A DNA stretch of 64,000 bases from Astragalus membranaceus (GCA_039519185.1 CM076847.1:558001-622000); one strand, 5' to 3'; counted from the first letter of the stretch, positions 1 to 11,305 are shown. Made by a program: numbers and translations. Notes: generated by a model from the letters alone, not told the origin.

Positions 1-599
1 AAATGACCTCCTCGGGGGCGATCGATGCCTCCGGGACGTGTTACCTCTGCGCACAGGGGATTCGTCGTCGCGGAGATGTTGCTCGAGTGCGGTGTATGCT
101 CTCCCAGAAGCGACCTGGTGCGCGATGTGTCTGTCCCTCACGCTCAACAGATCGCGCAATTCCTGTACGATCGCACTTGGTAGCCCGATTGTTGCTTGAT
201 GGGCGGGGGCCCCTTGGGCGCTAGAGGCAGTATCTTCAGTGTCGGCGGCGTGGCCCTGTGAGAGGCGTTGTAACCGGTCTCGAGCTATGGTTGATCGCGC
301 TCGGAGCTCCCGCAAGGTGTACCTGCAATGGCACTCCAACGCCCAAGTCAGTGGGGTGAATTTCGAGCAGAGTAACGATATGTTTTCGTGCGTACCTTTT
401 AGCTGAGGTCAGACCACTGTATATATAGCGTCAGAGGCTCTACGGGTGACCGTCGTATCGCATATGGCTTAATCCCCGCCGTTGATCTGTGAATCTAGGT
501 TATGTCGCGCTGTTTCACTATTGGGCCGCTCGAGACCGGTCCAGTGGGCCGCTCGAGACCGGCCCAGTGGGCCGCTCGAGACCGGTCCAGTTACTTTAG
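1..599. other. Unidentified GC-rich repeat fragment
   Basis: This stretch is richer in GC than the rest of the window and has no convincing gene; the short open frame at 3-224 has no recognisable domain. It contains a palindromic CTCGAG-centred motif: three tandem copies at 523-591 and one inverted copy near 273-285. A TATA-like string (tatatata) lies near 420. I read it as part of a dispersed repeat, perhaps an LTR, that runs off the left edge. The family is not identified. Confidence 0.4.
523..591. repeat. Tandem repeat, 3 x 23 bp
   Basis: Three head-to-tail 23-bp units start at 523, 546 and 569. Each begins GGGCCGCTCGAGACCGG and differs from the others by one base or so. The same core, inverted (ACCGGTCTCGAGC), occurs 240 bp upstream, so the motif recurs in this repeat apart from the tandem array. 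Confidence 0.85.
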
Positions 600-616
600 T
601 GGGCTGCGACCCAATC

Positions 617-1143
617 CAGAACAGAAGCAGTACACCAACCGATTGCAAAGATTGTCATTGACTTTTTGTTAATTGGCATTGCAAATGAGATATGCTTATT
701 GGAAATTGTCTTCTTCGAAATTTGAAAGGAATCTTAACATTTGACGGTGATAATGACACGCGAGCAATGTATACTTTGTCTCCAATGTTGCTCCCAGAAA
801 TCACTTTCCTTTCAAGGACATACTTTCCATGCCTGGTCAAAATCAATCTTGTGCCATTGCATAGCCCAGAATTTTGATCAATTTTCCTCAATAGCGTAAC
901 TGGAACTCCACCTTTCAAATGAAGTAAATGATTTGGCAAACCTGGGGACGAAATGGTGTTTAGATACTCAGTAGAATGAACATTATCAATACGATCACTA
1001 TCAATATTATCTGAATGAGGAGTATCAAGACTAATATATGTCACCTCTTCTCCCGGAATTTGACCCGACATATATTCATTGATTTGATCAAAAATCTCAT
1101 TTTTTGGTGCAAGTATAGCTCTTTGTTGATAGTAGAGCATATC
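617..1143 (-). pseudogene. PIF1-type Helitron helicase, C-terminal block (pseudogene)
   Basis: On the minus strand this encodes the C-terminal third of a PIF1-like helicase of plant Helitrons. Recognisable strings are RAILAPKNE at the start, then LLRKIDQNSGLCNGTRL, and RRRQFPISIS near the end, followed by the TKSQ segment. In this family that segment is (T/N)KSQGQSL; here the glycine codon has become TGA at 655-657. Homology (QSLQSVGV) continues in the same frame past the stop to about 620 and then fades. The upstream side ends at the CACTA insertion, so this piece continues the middle block at 2495-2994. The parent protein is an SF1B helicase in the Rep-helicase that drives rolling-circle transposition. 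This copy cannot be functional. Confidence 0.85.
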
Positions 1144-2491
1144 CACTACAAGAAAAATGCGTTTTTCCGGCGGAAATTTGGCATTTCCGACGGATTTTTT
1201 CCCGGTAAATTTTGGGCAGAAAAAAGAGACTTTCCAGCGGATTTTTTTAAAAAAATTTAATTAATTTTTCAAAAAAAAATCCGCCGGAAAAGTGCATTAC
1301 CGGCGGAAAAAATCCACCGGAAATTACTGGCGGAAAAATCTGCCGGTAATGCGCGTTTCAGGCGGATTTTTAAAATTTCTTTTTTTTTAAAAAAAATATC
1401 CGTCGGAAATGTGCATTACCAGCGGATTTTTCCGGTGGAAAATTTCGGAAAAATCCGCCGGTAATGCACATTTCCGGCGGATTTTTCAAAAAAATTATTA
1501 TTTTTTTTATTTTTAAAAATCCACCGGTAATGCCCATTTCTGGCGGATTTTTCAAAAAATTATTTATTTATTTTTAAAAATCCGTCGGAAATGTACATTA
1601 CCGGTGAATTTTTTCGCAAGAAATTTCCGACGGAAAAATCCGTCGGTAATACAAATTTTCGACGGAAAAAACCGTCGGTAAATCCGCCGGAACCGTTCGA
1701 AAATGCCTATAAATAAACTTTCTCCTACACTCTTCTCATTCTCTTATTTCACTCTTTATTTCCTTCTCATTCTTTTCTACACTTTCCCTATCTTATCTTT
1801 CTTCTTCTTTCTCATACCGTACAATCTCCATAAATTTCTCTACATATCTCTCTTCTATATTTTCTCTTTCTTCTTCATTCTTATTCACTCTAACTCGTTC
1901 ATTGTTATTCCTTCTCACTTCTTCATTCTCATTCTCTCTTATATTATTACTTCTCATAGTATCTTTTATTCTTATTCCTTCTCACTTCTTCATTCTTATT
2001 CTCTCCTATATTATTTCTTCTCATACTCTCTTACATTCTTATGTCTTCCTACTTATTCATTCTCATTCCCCTATTCCTTCTCATTCTCTTCTATATCATT
2101 TTTTCTCATATTCTACTACATTTTCATTTTTATTACTTCTTATTAAATTACATACTAAATTTTAAAATTCGAAAAAATTTAAAAAAGTTAATTTTTTTTT
2201 AAAAAAATAAAAAAACCGCCGGTAATGTGCATTTCCGGCGGGAAAAATCTGCCGAAAATTACCGGCGGAAAAATCCGCCGGTAATGCGCGTTTCCGGCGG
2301 ATTTTTCAAAAATAGTTATGTTTTATTTTAAAAAAATCCGCCGGAAATATGCATTACCGGCGGAAAAAATCCGCCGAAAATTACCGGCGGAAAAATCCGC
2401 TGGAAAACATTACCTACGAGCATTTTACCGGCGGATTTTGTGCATTTCCGGCGGATTTTTTCCGCCGGAAAAACGCGTTTTTCTTGTAGTG
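1144..2491. mobile_element. Non-autonomous CACTA element 1 (TSD ATC)
   Basis: The element begins CACTACAAGAAAAATGCG and ends with the near-exact reverse complement (CGCGTTTTTCTTGTAGTG). It is flanked by the 3-bp direct repeat ATC at 1141-1143 and 2492-2494, the expected TSD size for CACTA transposons. Both ends are packed with subterminal copies of TCCGCCGGTAA and its complement, which in En/Spm-type elements are the binding sites of the DNA-binding transposase subunit. No transposase is encoded. The centre (about 1703-2150) is a pyrimidine-rich tract of repeated ttctcattctc-like units whose open frames are compositional. It interrupts the helicase pseudogene, and removing it with one TSD copy rejoins the helicase. 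Confidence 0.93.
1703..2155 (+). repeat. Pyrimidine-rich low-complexity tract inside CACTA 1
   Basis: About 450 bp are dominated by degenerate ttctcattctct/cttattc repeats. The tract opens after the left subterminal repeats, where a plant CACTA element has its leader. The long open frames in it translate to Ser/Phe/Ile-rich low-complexity peptide and are not genes. Confidence 0.7.
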
Positions 2492-2494
2492 ATC

Positions 2495-2994
2495 ATCACC
2501 TGAACTAACGAAATTTGGGTAAGTAGAACCAACAAAATTTTGAATAGCACTGCCTGTTTTTGTTATCAACAAATTCGAAGGGGCCTCAAAATTGATTTCA
2601 TCGTCAATAAGTTGCCCATTGCGTCCATCTCCTATCTCTAGTAACCAATCCAACAATAGTCGTCGTTCAGCAATATCATCACCAGATTCTGTCATCAATC
2701 TCATATTTGTATGCACCGCCATTATATGGCAATGGTTCCATAAATATGATGAATTGTTGGCAGAATTTACAATTTGTTGTCATGTCCCCTTAGGATGACC
2801 GAGAGGATTTGCCAAAAGTCACCACCTAATACTACCACCTTGCCACCAAACGGCCTTTCAGAATTGCCAGCTTGTTGAAAACGCAATATATCTCTCATTG
2901 TTCGATCTACTGCTTCAAAGCAATGACGATGCATCATTGGTGCCTCATCCCAAAATGATAAGTTTTGTTTTCTGAATTATTTCAGGTAGGTCAC
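2495..2994 (-). pseudogene. PIF1-type Helitron helicase, middle block (pseudogene)
   Basis: Minus-strand translation gives the central helicase region. It starts with LPEIIQKTKLII, then the Walker B region WDEAPMMHRHCFEAVDRTM, then GGKVVVLGGDFWQI and, further on, ERRLLLDWLLEIGDGRNG and NLLITK. A one-base insertion in a T run just before WDEAP breaks the frame, and further damage lies around 2790. At the upstream edge the GTCAC target duplication of the composite retrotransposon falls inside codons. Reading from 33382 onto this block gives IAHGSD then LPEIIQ without a phase change. At the downstream edge the CACTA element follows NFVSSGD. Confidence 0.87.
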
Positions 2995-4341
2995 TGATAA
3001 CTCTCCATTTGTAGAGTTATTTATGCACTTCTCTTCATAAATCATTGTGATTTTGCATGCTTAGACTAAAAATTATGTAAATATTTGTGTCTAATTAGGA
3101 AAAAGGGAATCAAGATCTGAATTGGAATATATTTGGCACAAATGGTGCCCTTGTGAAATTTCTAATGTTTTCTGTCTAAGTGCTATAGCATCGGATGCTA
3201 TAGCATATGACTTGAAGACAGCAGCAGAAAGCAGATCTGCAGTGAATCCTAGTCTGTCCAGTCAGCGCTTCCCTAGTTCCACAATCCATGCTGATGCAGC
3301 CACCCTCCTACCACTTGCATTTCACCACTTGTCTACCTTGGGAAGACAACACCTTTAGTTGGTGAAAAGAAGACCCACTTGTTCATCCACTTGCAAGTGT
3401 GGAGGGAAAACTCAACTATAAAAGGAAGCCTATTTTCTGCACTTCATATACATCCTGGAGCACGGAAATTCTCTGGTTTGAGACAGCATATATAAGTAAC
3501 AAAGTAGTTCCATTACACCCATAAAAGATCCATCCTCAAACCACTTGAAGATTCTGCCAGGTTCATGCTATAGCAATGTCAGCACACCAGCACACGCGTG
3601 GAAGTTGAAGGAGTGTATCGTCTGCATATTCTTCTTCTATTTCTTGTCTTGGTGATATGAACACCTCTGTTTGTAAGTTGTTGCCATTGTTTATCATGAG
3701 CTAAACTCATTTTGGTTGGATTGCTAAGCTATGTAATGACTTATAATGTGTTAATGATATAGTATTTTGATGTATGCATTGTAATCTTTGTGTTTAAATA
3801 TTTCCAAACCTGTTTTGGTACTGGCCAACTACAGTAGGTAAATTCATGAATTCAGACATGGTTCATGGAAATATCTCAAAGATTAATGTGAGTGAGTGGT
3901 TGTTTTAAAGACATTTAGAACCATCCTTGCCCAACCCTGGACATAGGAGGGCTTAGTTCATAGAGTGAACACTATGGGTTCTTTAATCTGCAAAGGTGAA
4001 CTTACTTGAAGCCTAGACATAGGATCTTGTCACGAAACCTTGGTGAAAGTGACCGAAAGGCACACAGCTTATGCTATAGCATCAGATGCTATAGCATTAA
4101 CACAAGAGAAATTTACTAAGCAAAAACAGTCCAACTAATCCTTTACCATATAGTTTCCATATTTATTTCTTAAGCAATTTATCTCCTCATTTCATAGTCC
4201 TCAATATTCTGACTTATTTTACACACTAAAATCCTGAGATATTCCAACTTTAAATTAAGAACAATCCCTGTGGGTTCGACCTTTCTTTCTACTATATTGC
4301 TTGTGTGACTACGTATACTTGCGTATATAATTTCCACAACA
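2995..4341 (+). repeat. 5' LTR of element A
   Basis: A 1347-bp LTR with TG...CA ends. The first 26 bases contain an inverted repeat (ATAACTCT/AGAGTTAT). TGCTATAGCA occurs at 3181-3190, 3196-3205, 3566-3575, 4072-4081 and 4087-4096; the paired copies start exactly 15 bp apart. A TATA-like ctataaaagg lies near 3416. Compared with the 3' LTR it lacks about 20 bp near 3206 and one palindromic unit near 4082. Confidence 0.9.
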
Positions 4342-4347
4342 AGTTTT

Positions 4348-4365
4348 TGGCGCCGTTGCCGGGGA
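4348..4365 (+). other. Primer-binding site of element A
   Basis: TGGCGCCGTTGCCGGGGA lies 6 nt after the 5' LTR. The same 18 bases occur, inverted, at 19425-19442 and 51419-51436 in two other elements of this window, so all three prime from the same tRNA. Athila-type elements typically carry this site; tRNA-Asp is the usual assignment, from family knowledge. Confidence 0.88.
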
Positions 4366-4523
4366 TTGAAATTAATTTTACTGTTGAAATTCTTTGCATA
4401 ATAGTGTAGCTTTTACTCTGGTGTTTGTTTCTGATGCTACAGCACAGGATCCTATAGCATATACAAAGGCTTAATTCACCAGAATTCCAATTTGATCCTG
4501 AAATAGAAAGGAGGTTCAGAGCA

Positions 4524-6555
4524 TTGCGAAGGCAGCAAAGGTTACAGCAAAGAACAGCCATGTCAGAACATAACTCTGGCAGAAGCTCCCATAGAGGAGG
4601 AAGAGGTGGCAGAGGTAGAGGTTCCCAACATGGTGGAACCCAACATGGCACTCAAACTGAAATTCCTGCATTCACAGGGAGAGGACCAGTCACAGATTAT
4701 TCAGGCCCTGTGCATGACCCAGAAGAATGGTACAGGCAACAATTCATTCAGATAGGACCAGAAGGTATGTATGGTTAATGATAGGGACAGGCCAATGAGG
4801 GATTATGCTGTTTTTAACCCTCAAGCTATGCAAACTAGCATAGTGAGGCCTCAACTTAATACAGCTCATTTTAAATTCAAGCCTATGATGTTTCAAATGC
4901 TTCAAACAATTGGTCAATATGGTGGAACCATAAATGATGATCCACACATGCACTTAAAACAATTTTTGGAGATATGTAGTAATTTCTCTTTTCCTGGAGT
5001 TTCTGATGATGCCTTTAGACTCAAACTTTTTCCCTATTTCTTAAAGGACAGGGCAAAAGCTTGGCTGAACTCATTAGAACCTAATTCAATCCACACTTGG
5101 AATGAGTTAGCAGAAATTTTTTTGGCAAAATACTTTCCACCTAGCAAAAATGCCAGAATGAGAAATGAAATCACTTCATTTAAACAAATGGATAATGAAT
5201 CATTGTATGAAGCATGGGAAAGATACAAAGAGCTGTTAAGAAAATGTCCTCATCATGGCATACCTGTCATTATCCAAATGGAGACATTTTACAATGGATT
5301 GGAGCCACAAACCAAATTGATGCTAGATGCCTCTTTTGGGGGAGTTTTGCTGAAGTCATCTTACAATGATGCTTGTGACCTTATTGATGAGATAGAAGCA
5401 AATAGTTACTCTTAGCCTACAGCTAGGGCCACACCTCAAAAGAAAGCTGAGATACTAGAAGTCAATGAGGTGACAAAGCTAACAGCTCAAGTAGCTTCCC
5501 TCACCAACATGGTCAAAAATCTCACCACTTCCAATGCTATAGCATCTAATGCTATAGCATCTCCTCAGAACTGTGAGTCAAAAGAAGCTGCTACTACCAT
5601 TGAACAAGCCCCTCCTGGTGAAACCAGTTGTGTCTATTGTGGAGGAGGGCACATTTATGAAGAATGCCCAGGCAATCCTGTATTTGTGAACTATGTGGGA
5701 TTCAATAAAAACAATAACCCCTATTCAAACTCCTACAATCCTGGGTGGAAAAACCATCCTAACTTCAGATGGAACAATAATGCAGCGAGTTCATCTACTG
5801 CTGCAGCACCAAATGCACCACCAGGATTCCCTGCTCAGCAACAACAAAGGCAAAATAGTCAGCCTGTTGACAATTCCTTGGAGACCATATTGAAGGATTT
5901 TGTGAAGGACACTAAAACCTTCATGAATGACACTAAGGCTTCAATTCAATTTCATGGAGCTGCTATCAAGAACCTTGAAAATCAAGTGGGGCAGATTGCT
6001 ACTGCTCTAACTCAGAGGCCTAGTGGAGCTTTGCCATCAACAACTGAGGCATCTACTTCAATTGTCCATAGAAAAGAACAGGTAAAGGTTATTTCATTAA
6101 GGAATGGTAAGGATTTGAAAGGATCATCAGAGATTCCAACTGATGAAAACTCAAACACAAAAAAAATGAAAAAACAAAAAAAGAAAAAAAAAACTATTGA
6201 TGCTATAGCACCTAAGGCTATAGCATCTGATGCTGCACCTAGCTCTTCACAAAAGATTGTCCCACAAAGGCTGAGGAAGGCTCATGAGGACAAACAATTC
6301 AATAAATTCCTAGAGGTGCTGAAACAACTGCACATCAATGTCCCTTTGGTAGAGGCACTCCAACAAATGCCAAACTATGCAAAATTCATGAAGGATGTCC
6401 TCACCAAAAGAAGAAGGCTTGGTGAATTTGAAACTGTGGCAATGACTGGCGAATGTAGTTCAATTGTTCAAAATAAACTTCCAAGGAAACTCAAGGACCC
6501 TGGCAGTTTCACAATACCCTGCTCCATTGGAATATTCTACAATGGCAGAGCTTGA
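4524..6555 (+). pseudogene. gag: gag of element A (broken)
   Basis: This encodes the retrotransposon capsid/nucleocapsid polyprotein that packages the RNA. An RGG-rich N-terminal segment (4524-4778) ends at a frameshift near 4770. The capsid domain (retrotransposon gag, 4771-5415) carries AKAWLNSLEP, TWNELAEIFLAKYFPP and LLRKCPHHGIP, and ends at a TAG at 5413-5415. The frame resumes through a coiled segment (VTKLTAQVASLTNMVKNL) and a CX2CX3HX4C zinc knuckle (CVYCGGGHIYEEC, about 5628-5666). It then runs through a lysine-rich stretch to YAKFMKDVLTKRR and the TGA at 6553-6555, directly before the protease CDLGAS. Palindromic TGCTATAGCA units at 5535-5559 and 6201-6225 are translated in frame as NAIAS NAIAS and DAIAP KAIAS. 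Confidence 0.88.
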
Positions 6556-6610
6556 TGTGACTTAGGAGCAAGCATCAACTTGATGCCTAAGTCCATATAC
6601 ACTCAGTTGG
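6556..6610 (+). pseudogene. Aspartic protease of element A, first part
   Basis: Immediately after the TGA that ends gag, the same frame continues CDLGASINLMPKSIYTQL. This contains the retropepsin active-site triplet in its Athila form (DLGAS). The frame is cut by the CACTA element at 6611, with TGG duplicated, and resumes at 11992 with GIGTVRPTTVTLQLADRS. The TGA at 6553-6555 most likely replaces a leucine codon, since relatives read RALCDLGAS here. Confidence 0.82.
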
Positions 6611-6905
6611 CACTACAACATTTTTGGCTTTAGGCCACGCCAACCATTGCCACGGCTAAAAAAACGTGGCTTAAACCTGGAAGAGACCATAGTTCTAAAA
6701 GCGTGGCAATAAGATAGACAATAGGCGACGTTTGCCTTAAGTTGATATCAGGCCACACTTTGGAAGTACATAGGCCACGATTATAAAACTGTAGATATAT
6801 AATACCACAATTATGCAAACGTGGCCTATAAAAATTTAACAAAAACGTCGCCTTTAGTATTGCCTTCGGTAATAATATAGTAATTAATAATAACAAAATA
6901 TTTCA
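6611..6905. repeat. Left subterminal repeat region of CACTA 2
   Basis: It contains many degenerate direct and inverted copies of GGCCACG / CGTGGC (for example near 6631, 6662, 6700, 6752, 6773 and 6820). This is the usual arrangement of transposase-binding sites next to a CACTA terminus. The matching right-end cluster is at 11700-11988. Confidence 0.75.
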
Positions 6906-7500
6906 TTGAAAATTTCAGTTTCAGTTTCAGCGAAACCTTCCATTCAATCTCAAACCCTCTCAAACCCTCTCACTGTCTCACACGTTCTCATCCCTCTCAC
7001 TGTCTCGCAAATCCCTAACTCCTTCTCATCCCTCTCACTGTCTCGCATCTCTTCGCAGCATCTCTCTCGCAAATCCCTTCGCATCTCTTCGCAAATCCCT
7101 TGGCATCTCTTCGCAAATCCCTCTCATGTTTTTCTCTCTTCAATTTCAGTTTCAGCGAAACCTTCCATTCAATTTCAATCACACCGAAACCTTCCATTCA
7201 ATTTCAGCGCTTGCATCCTCCCTACCCCTCTCACTTCTCTCTACAAGAAAACCCTAATTTCAACCATCGCCGAATCTGCCGTGGTAAGCATCGTCGAATC
7301 TGCCGTGGTAAGCATCGCCAATGCTCGATCATTTGCCGTCGTACAATACGATCATCTGCCGGGGTAAGTACACCGGTGCTTTCTCTCCTTTCCCTCTTAT
7401 TGATTCGTTGTTCTGTTCTTCCCCCTTCCCCCCTTTCTTCTCATTGTTCTGTTCTTCCCTCTCTTCTCATTGTTTTGTTCTTCTCACTGTTCTAAGGTTT
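6905..7500 (+). promoter_or_regulatory. CT-rich leader region of CACTA 2
   Basis: A 600-bp tract of repeated caaaccctctcactgtctc, cttcgcaaatcc and ttcagcgaaaccttccattc units lies directly inside the left subterminal repeats. This is where CACTA elements have their promoter and 5' leader. Two near-identical gaatctgccgtggtaagcatcg units occur near 7271-7320. I see no credible protein. Confidence 0.45.
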
Positions 7501-7868
7501 GATTCAAGGTTTGATTCTCACTCTCGCAGCATTGCCAAAGCTCACTCTCGCAGAAGGTTTGATTCTCACTCCCTTTTTTTTTTCAATTTGGTGTTCATTT
7601 ATTTGTGTCTCTTATTGGTGTTCATTTGTTTGTGTTCATTTATTTGTGTCTCTTAAAGAAATTTCAGTTGTGATTAATTAGGCAAAAGATATGAAAAAGA
7701 TGAGATAACTGGAAAGGCAAAAGTTATGAAAAAGATGAGATAATTGGAAAGGAACGATATTTGCTTTTCATTAGGTCATATTTGCTAGGAGGTCAAAGAA
7801 TAGAAGACTGAAAACTATGTGTTTCCTTTTGTGAATTATGTGTTGTTGTTTGTGACTGTGTTCTTCAG

Positions 7869-8012
7869 ATGCTTGATAATTTGATTGAGGTTTTTTATGT
7901 GTTGGACAGTCGTAGGGAAATTCGTCAAGGCGAGGAGATTGCTTGGTATGCCGATGGGGAGACTATAGTACGAAATGATCCATTAATTTGTCTTTCCAGT
8001 CATGGACAGTCA
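7869..8012 (+). pseudogene. Captured kinesin-7-like motor fragment
   Basis: A 47-codon frame from ATG 7869 contains RREIRQGEEIAWYADGETIV followed by RND. This is the stretch near the start of the motor domain in plant kinesin-7 proteins (REIRQGEE...AWYADG...VRNE). It is preceded by an acceptor-like ttcttcag and runs into unrelated sequence ending at a TAA. Only this short part of the motor is present, with no P-loop or switch motif, so it cannot work as a motor. It lies upstream of a kinesin-4 piece in the same orientation, as if two host genes were sampled. The match is from memory of the family. Confidence 0.6.
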
Positions 8013-8145
8013 TAACTTTTCAAAAATGGATTTGCTAGGTTTTTTTCTTATAAATCTAACCTCTTCACTTTTCAAAAATATTGGAGTCTAATACACGAAG
8101 TATAACATTTTTGTTTCTGGTTGCTTTCAATACTTGTCTTCTCAG

Positions 8146-10276
8146 GGCGTCCTCCATGTCACCAAGTGCAAGAATGGCCAGAATAGCTTCACTTGAGAAC
8201 ATGTTGAGCATATCCTCTAATTCACTTGTGGCAATGGCTTCTCAACTTTCCGAGGCAGAAGAACGAGAACGTGCATTCACTAATCGTGGACGCTAGAATC
8301 AGTTGCGCTCAATGGGAGAAGCCAAGAATTTGCTTCAATATATGTTTAATTCTGTTGCAGATGCTAGGTACTTTCTTTGACCTAAACTTTCTTTTACCGG
8401 TTCTTACTTTTCAGTACTCTAGAAATAAGCTAACTGAACAATTTGCTATTTGAACACAAACAAAGCACCGATGTAACATAAAGATTGGAATATATGGCAT
8501 TTAAAAGTCACGTATTTAATTCCGTTGCAGATGCTAGGTCTTTCTTTGACCTAAACCTTTGCTTGTACTTATTTTTCAGTACTCTGGAAATAAGCTAACT
8601 GAACAATTTGCTATTTGAACACAAAAAAGCACAGATGTCCGATAAAGATTGGAATATATGGCATTTGAAAGTCATGTTGAATTACTGTATAAACTCTTGT
8701 ATACTTTGATTGAGCAGCTTGTACTTGCCTATGCTACTGTATACTGTTGATATTTGAAACATTCGATCATGCAATAACAACAGGTGCCAACTCTAGGAGA
8801 AGGACACGAAGACCAGAGAAATGAAAGATCAAATCAAAGAACTCGTGGGTCTTTTACGGCAAAGTGAGATGAAGAGAAAGGAAGTTGAGAAGGAGCTAAA
8901 AGTGAGAGAGCAAGCTGTTGCAATTACACTTGCTACACCAGCTTCTGTAAGATTTTTGTTACTTCGTGAAGCAATATATGCCAATAAAGCCTTTGATTAG
9001 GGAGACAGATGCTGGAACTTTACACTTCAATACTTAAATATTAAAGTACTTAAATATCAGAATTGTTCACTACAAGAGTCTTGCATCTTTTTAGTGATAT
9101 AAAATGAATATAAATTTTAGAAATTGAAAACGGAAAATGTTTTTCGAAAGTAAACGGTCCCCAAGATTCTTGGATATAAAACCATCAAACATCATGATGA
9201 CTAGGAATGACCAAAAATTATTATTCCAGAGTCAAATCAGTTGCATGCCACTGTCAGCCACTCGTTATTTTTGTTTTACCGAACAAGTGCAGAGTTGGTT
9301 TAATTCCTAGTTTTCTACCTTATTTTTCACTTCCTCTTTTTCAACCCAACCAAGTAAATCCCTAAATACTTGACCTACCGACCCTGAACAAGTTTATCAA
9401 AATACTCCTAAGACAAGATATTAACAAAAGTGACAGCTTACTGCTCTCCTAAGAGCATGAAATAATAAGTCCAGTATTGGACTAGTAGAATCAGTCCCAT
9501 TATCAAAATGAACCAAATTAGTGAGATTCTTTGATCATTAGGCTCACGCTTCCTTGATGTTACTGCTATCTGAATCAGAGACCTTTGGAGCTTATTATAG
9601 ATGAATTTGAAGGACTTAGTAGTAGTAAAGGACAATTATCCTACTTTGAAAATAGGATAATCAAAGTAGTAAACTTTTTATGTGTATCATGCTCAATGAC
9701 TGTCCCCATTAATTTGCTGTTGTAGTAAACTTTTGGTTAGCGTTCCTTTACTTCTGCATATCATGTAATTGTCATTAGGTCATTACTTCCTTTGTTGATA
9801 GTTAACTTTTAATTCACTCGACATCAGCAGGGAAATTCTCCTGAGTCATTTAAACAGTATACTGAAGATATGAAAGGACCTTTATATCCAATGTCTGTGC
9901 CAATACCAAAACAACTCAAATTTACGCCAGGGGTTGCTAATAGCTCAGTGAGGGAATCGGCGGCATTTGTAGATCAGGGAAGAAAGGTAAGTCAATCTTC
10001 ATTTATGTAAATTGGCTTATGTCTTTTATAGGAGACAGATGTGAATTTGCTGTTAATGCAGATGATCCCCATTGGGCAGCTGTCAATGAAAAAACTAGCA
10101 ATTTAGGACAAGCTTCTGGCAAGTTATGGAGGTGGAAAAGAAGTCATCATCAGTGGCTACTACAATTCAAATGGAAGTGGCAGAAACCATGGAGACTTTC
10201 AGAATGGATTCGACACAGTGATGAGACAATCATGAGATCAAGATCACGCTCACAGGCTTTGCAACACATCATGTGA
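8146..10276 (+). pseudogene. Captured kinesin-4 (KIN-4A/FRA1-like) C-terminal gene fragment, with introns
   Basis: Four exon-like blocks retain canonical splice borders. Block 1 (8146-8367) reads ARMARIASLENMLSISSN, QLSEAEERERAF and, after an in-frame TAG, NQLRSMGEAKNLLQYMFNS. Block 2 (8784-8946) reads EMKDQIKELVGLLRQSEMKR and EKELKVREQAVAITLAT. Block 3 (9831-9986) reads PIPKQLKFTPGVANSSVRES. Block 4 (about 10061-10276) reads IPIGQLSMKKLAI, then after a one-base slip KLWRWKRSHHQWLLQFKWKW and LSEWIRHSDETIM to a stop. These match the coiled-coil and conserved tail of plant kinesin-4, a microtubule motor implicated in cellulose and cell-wall organisation. The motor domain is absent. Tryptophan codons changed to TAG in blocks 1 and 2, plus the slip, make it a pseudogene. 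Confidence 0.85.
8338..8676 (+). repeat. Imperfect tandem duplication of a kinesin exon-intron border
   Basis: A segment of about 165 bp (8338-8510) containing the end of block 1, its donor site and the following intron is repeated at 8512-8676 with small differences. Examples are tactctagaaataag versus tactctggaaataag, and shared gattggaatatatggcattt. The duplicated exon end keeps the gcagatgctagGT donor. Confidence 0.75.
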
Positions 10277-10467
10277 TCTTTTCATTATTAGCCCTCAGTT
10301 GCTATAGCTCTATATATTTTTGACAGTCATAACTTTTGCCTTTCCAGTAAATTTTGCAAGAGTTCGTGCAAAATTGGTATGGTAATCATGTGCTTTTATG
10401 TATCATTTTCTATATGTAAATAAAGTAGTCTTTTAATTGTTTTTTTTTCAATTTTTATTAAATATAG

Positions 10468-11305
10468 CTTGGTGAGAAAGAGGATGGAGAAGAAGTTACC
10501 CAGGCTGAAATGTTTATCTATACGCGCAAAAGCCATAAAGGAAAAACAGTGGATGAACAAACACAAAATGCAATTGTAAGTACATTATTTCAGTTTGCTG
10601 TAAGTACATTATTTAGACTGTTTGAAATATAGAGATCAAAATTGGAATAAAAATATAGAGATCAAACACAAAATGCAATTTTCAGTTTGCTGTAAGTACA
10701 TTATTTAGACTGTATGCAATTGTAAGTACATTATTTCAGTTTGCTGTAAGTACATTATTTGTTTTGTTCAGTTTCCTGTTTAGTTTTGTTCAGTTTGCTG
10801 TTCAGTTTGCTTTTCAGTTCCCTGTTTGTTTTGTTCAGTTTTGCTGGAAGCTTGTTTTAGTTTTGTTGTAAGTACATTATCTATACGCGCAATAGCCATA
10901 AGTACATTATTTCAGTTTGTTGTTTTGCCTGTTTGCTGGAAGCCTGTTCAGTTTGCTGTTTGTTTTGTTCAGTTTGCTGTTTAGTTTTGTTCAGTTTGGC
11001 CAGTTTTGCCTGTTCAGTTTTGCCTGTTCAGTTTGCCGGGCAGTTTCTTTGTCTGTTTTGTTTCCTCTTGTCAATAAATGTTTTAATTCTTTTGTATTAG
11101 GATACTCTTCAAGAATCAGTTGAAAATTCAAGTGAAGATGCAAAAAAAGCATTCCAATTATTGCTTGGCTAAGAAAGGCACGGTAGAACGCGTTGTTATT
11201 GAAGAACTATGACGCCATCAATAATGAAGAAATTGCTTCTGTTATAGGTTGGAAATGATTTTGAAGAAGATCTTGAAGATGATCTCGAAGGTTTTGAAGA
11301 GTGAT
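10468..11305 (+). pseudogene. CACTA DNA-binding transposase (TnpA-like) remnant in CACTA 2
   Basis: An exon-like block at 10468-10575, bounded by tatag and gtaagt, encodes EVTQAEMFIYTRKSHKGK and VDEQTQNAI. This is the VTQAE(V/M)F...T...KGK...VDE(E/Q)TQ motif of the plant Ptta/En/Spm (Transposase_24) family. After a repeat-rich intron a second block starts at 11101 with SSEDAKKAFQLLLG, then a stop and further relics such as GRTRCY. It ends in an acidic EEDLEDDLEGFEE tail near 11305. The gene is too decayed to make protein. Confidence 0.65.
10576..11100 (+). repeat. Repeat-rich intron with gtaagtacattattt and cagtttgctgtt units
   Basis: The interval between the two transposase blocks is built of repeated gtaagtacattatttcag and ttgttcagtttgctgttt units in irregular order, including many extra copies of the splice-donor string gtaagtacatt. 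It looks like local amplification of intron sequence. Confidence 0.7.

Noticed and set aside
1703..2146. 147-codon frame in CACTA 1
   Set aside because: Ser/Phe/Ile low complexity from a pyrimidine-rich tract; a second frame over the same tract is also open.
5535..5559. CRISPR-like array (short repeats with variable spacers in element A)
   Set aside because: Spacers of 5 bp, two or three units, eukaryotic retrotransposon context. Regular, but not CRISPR.
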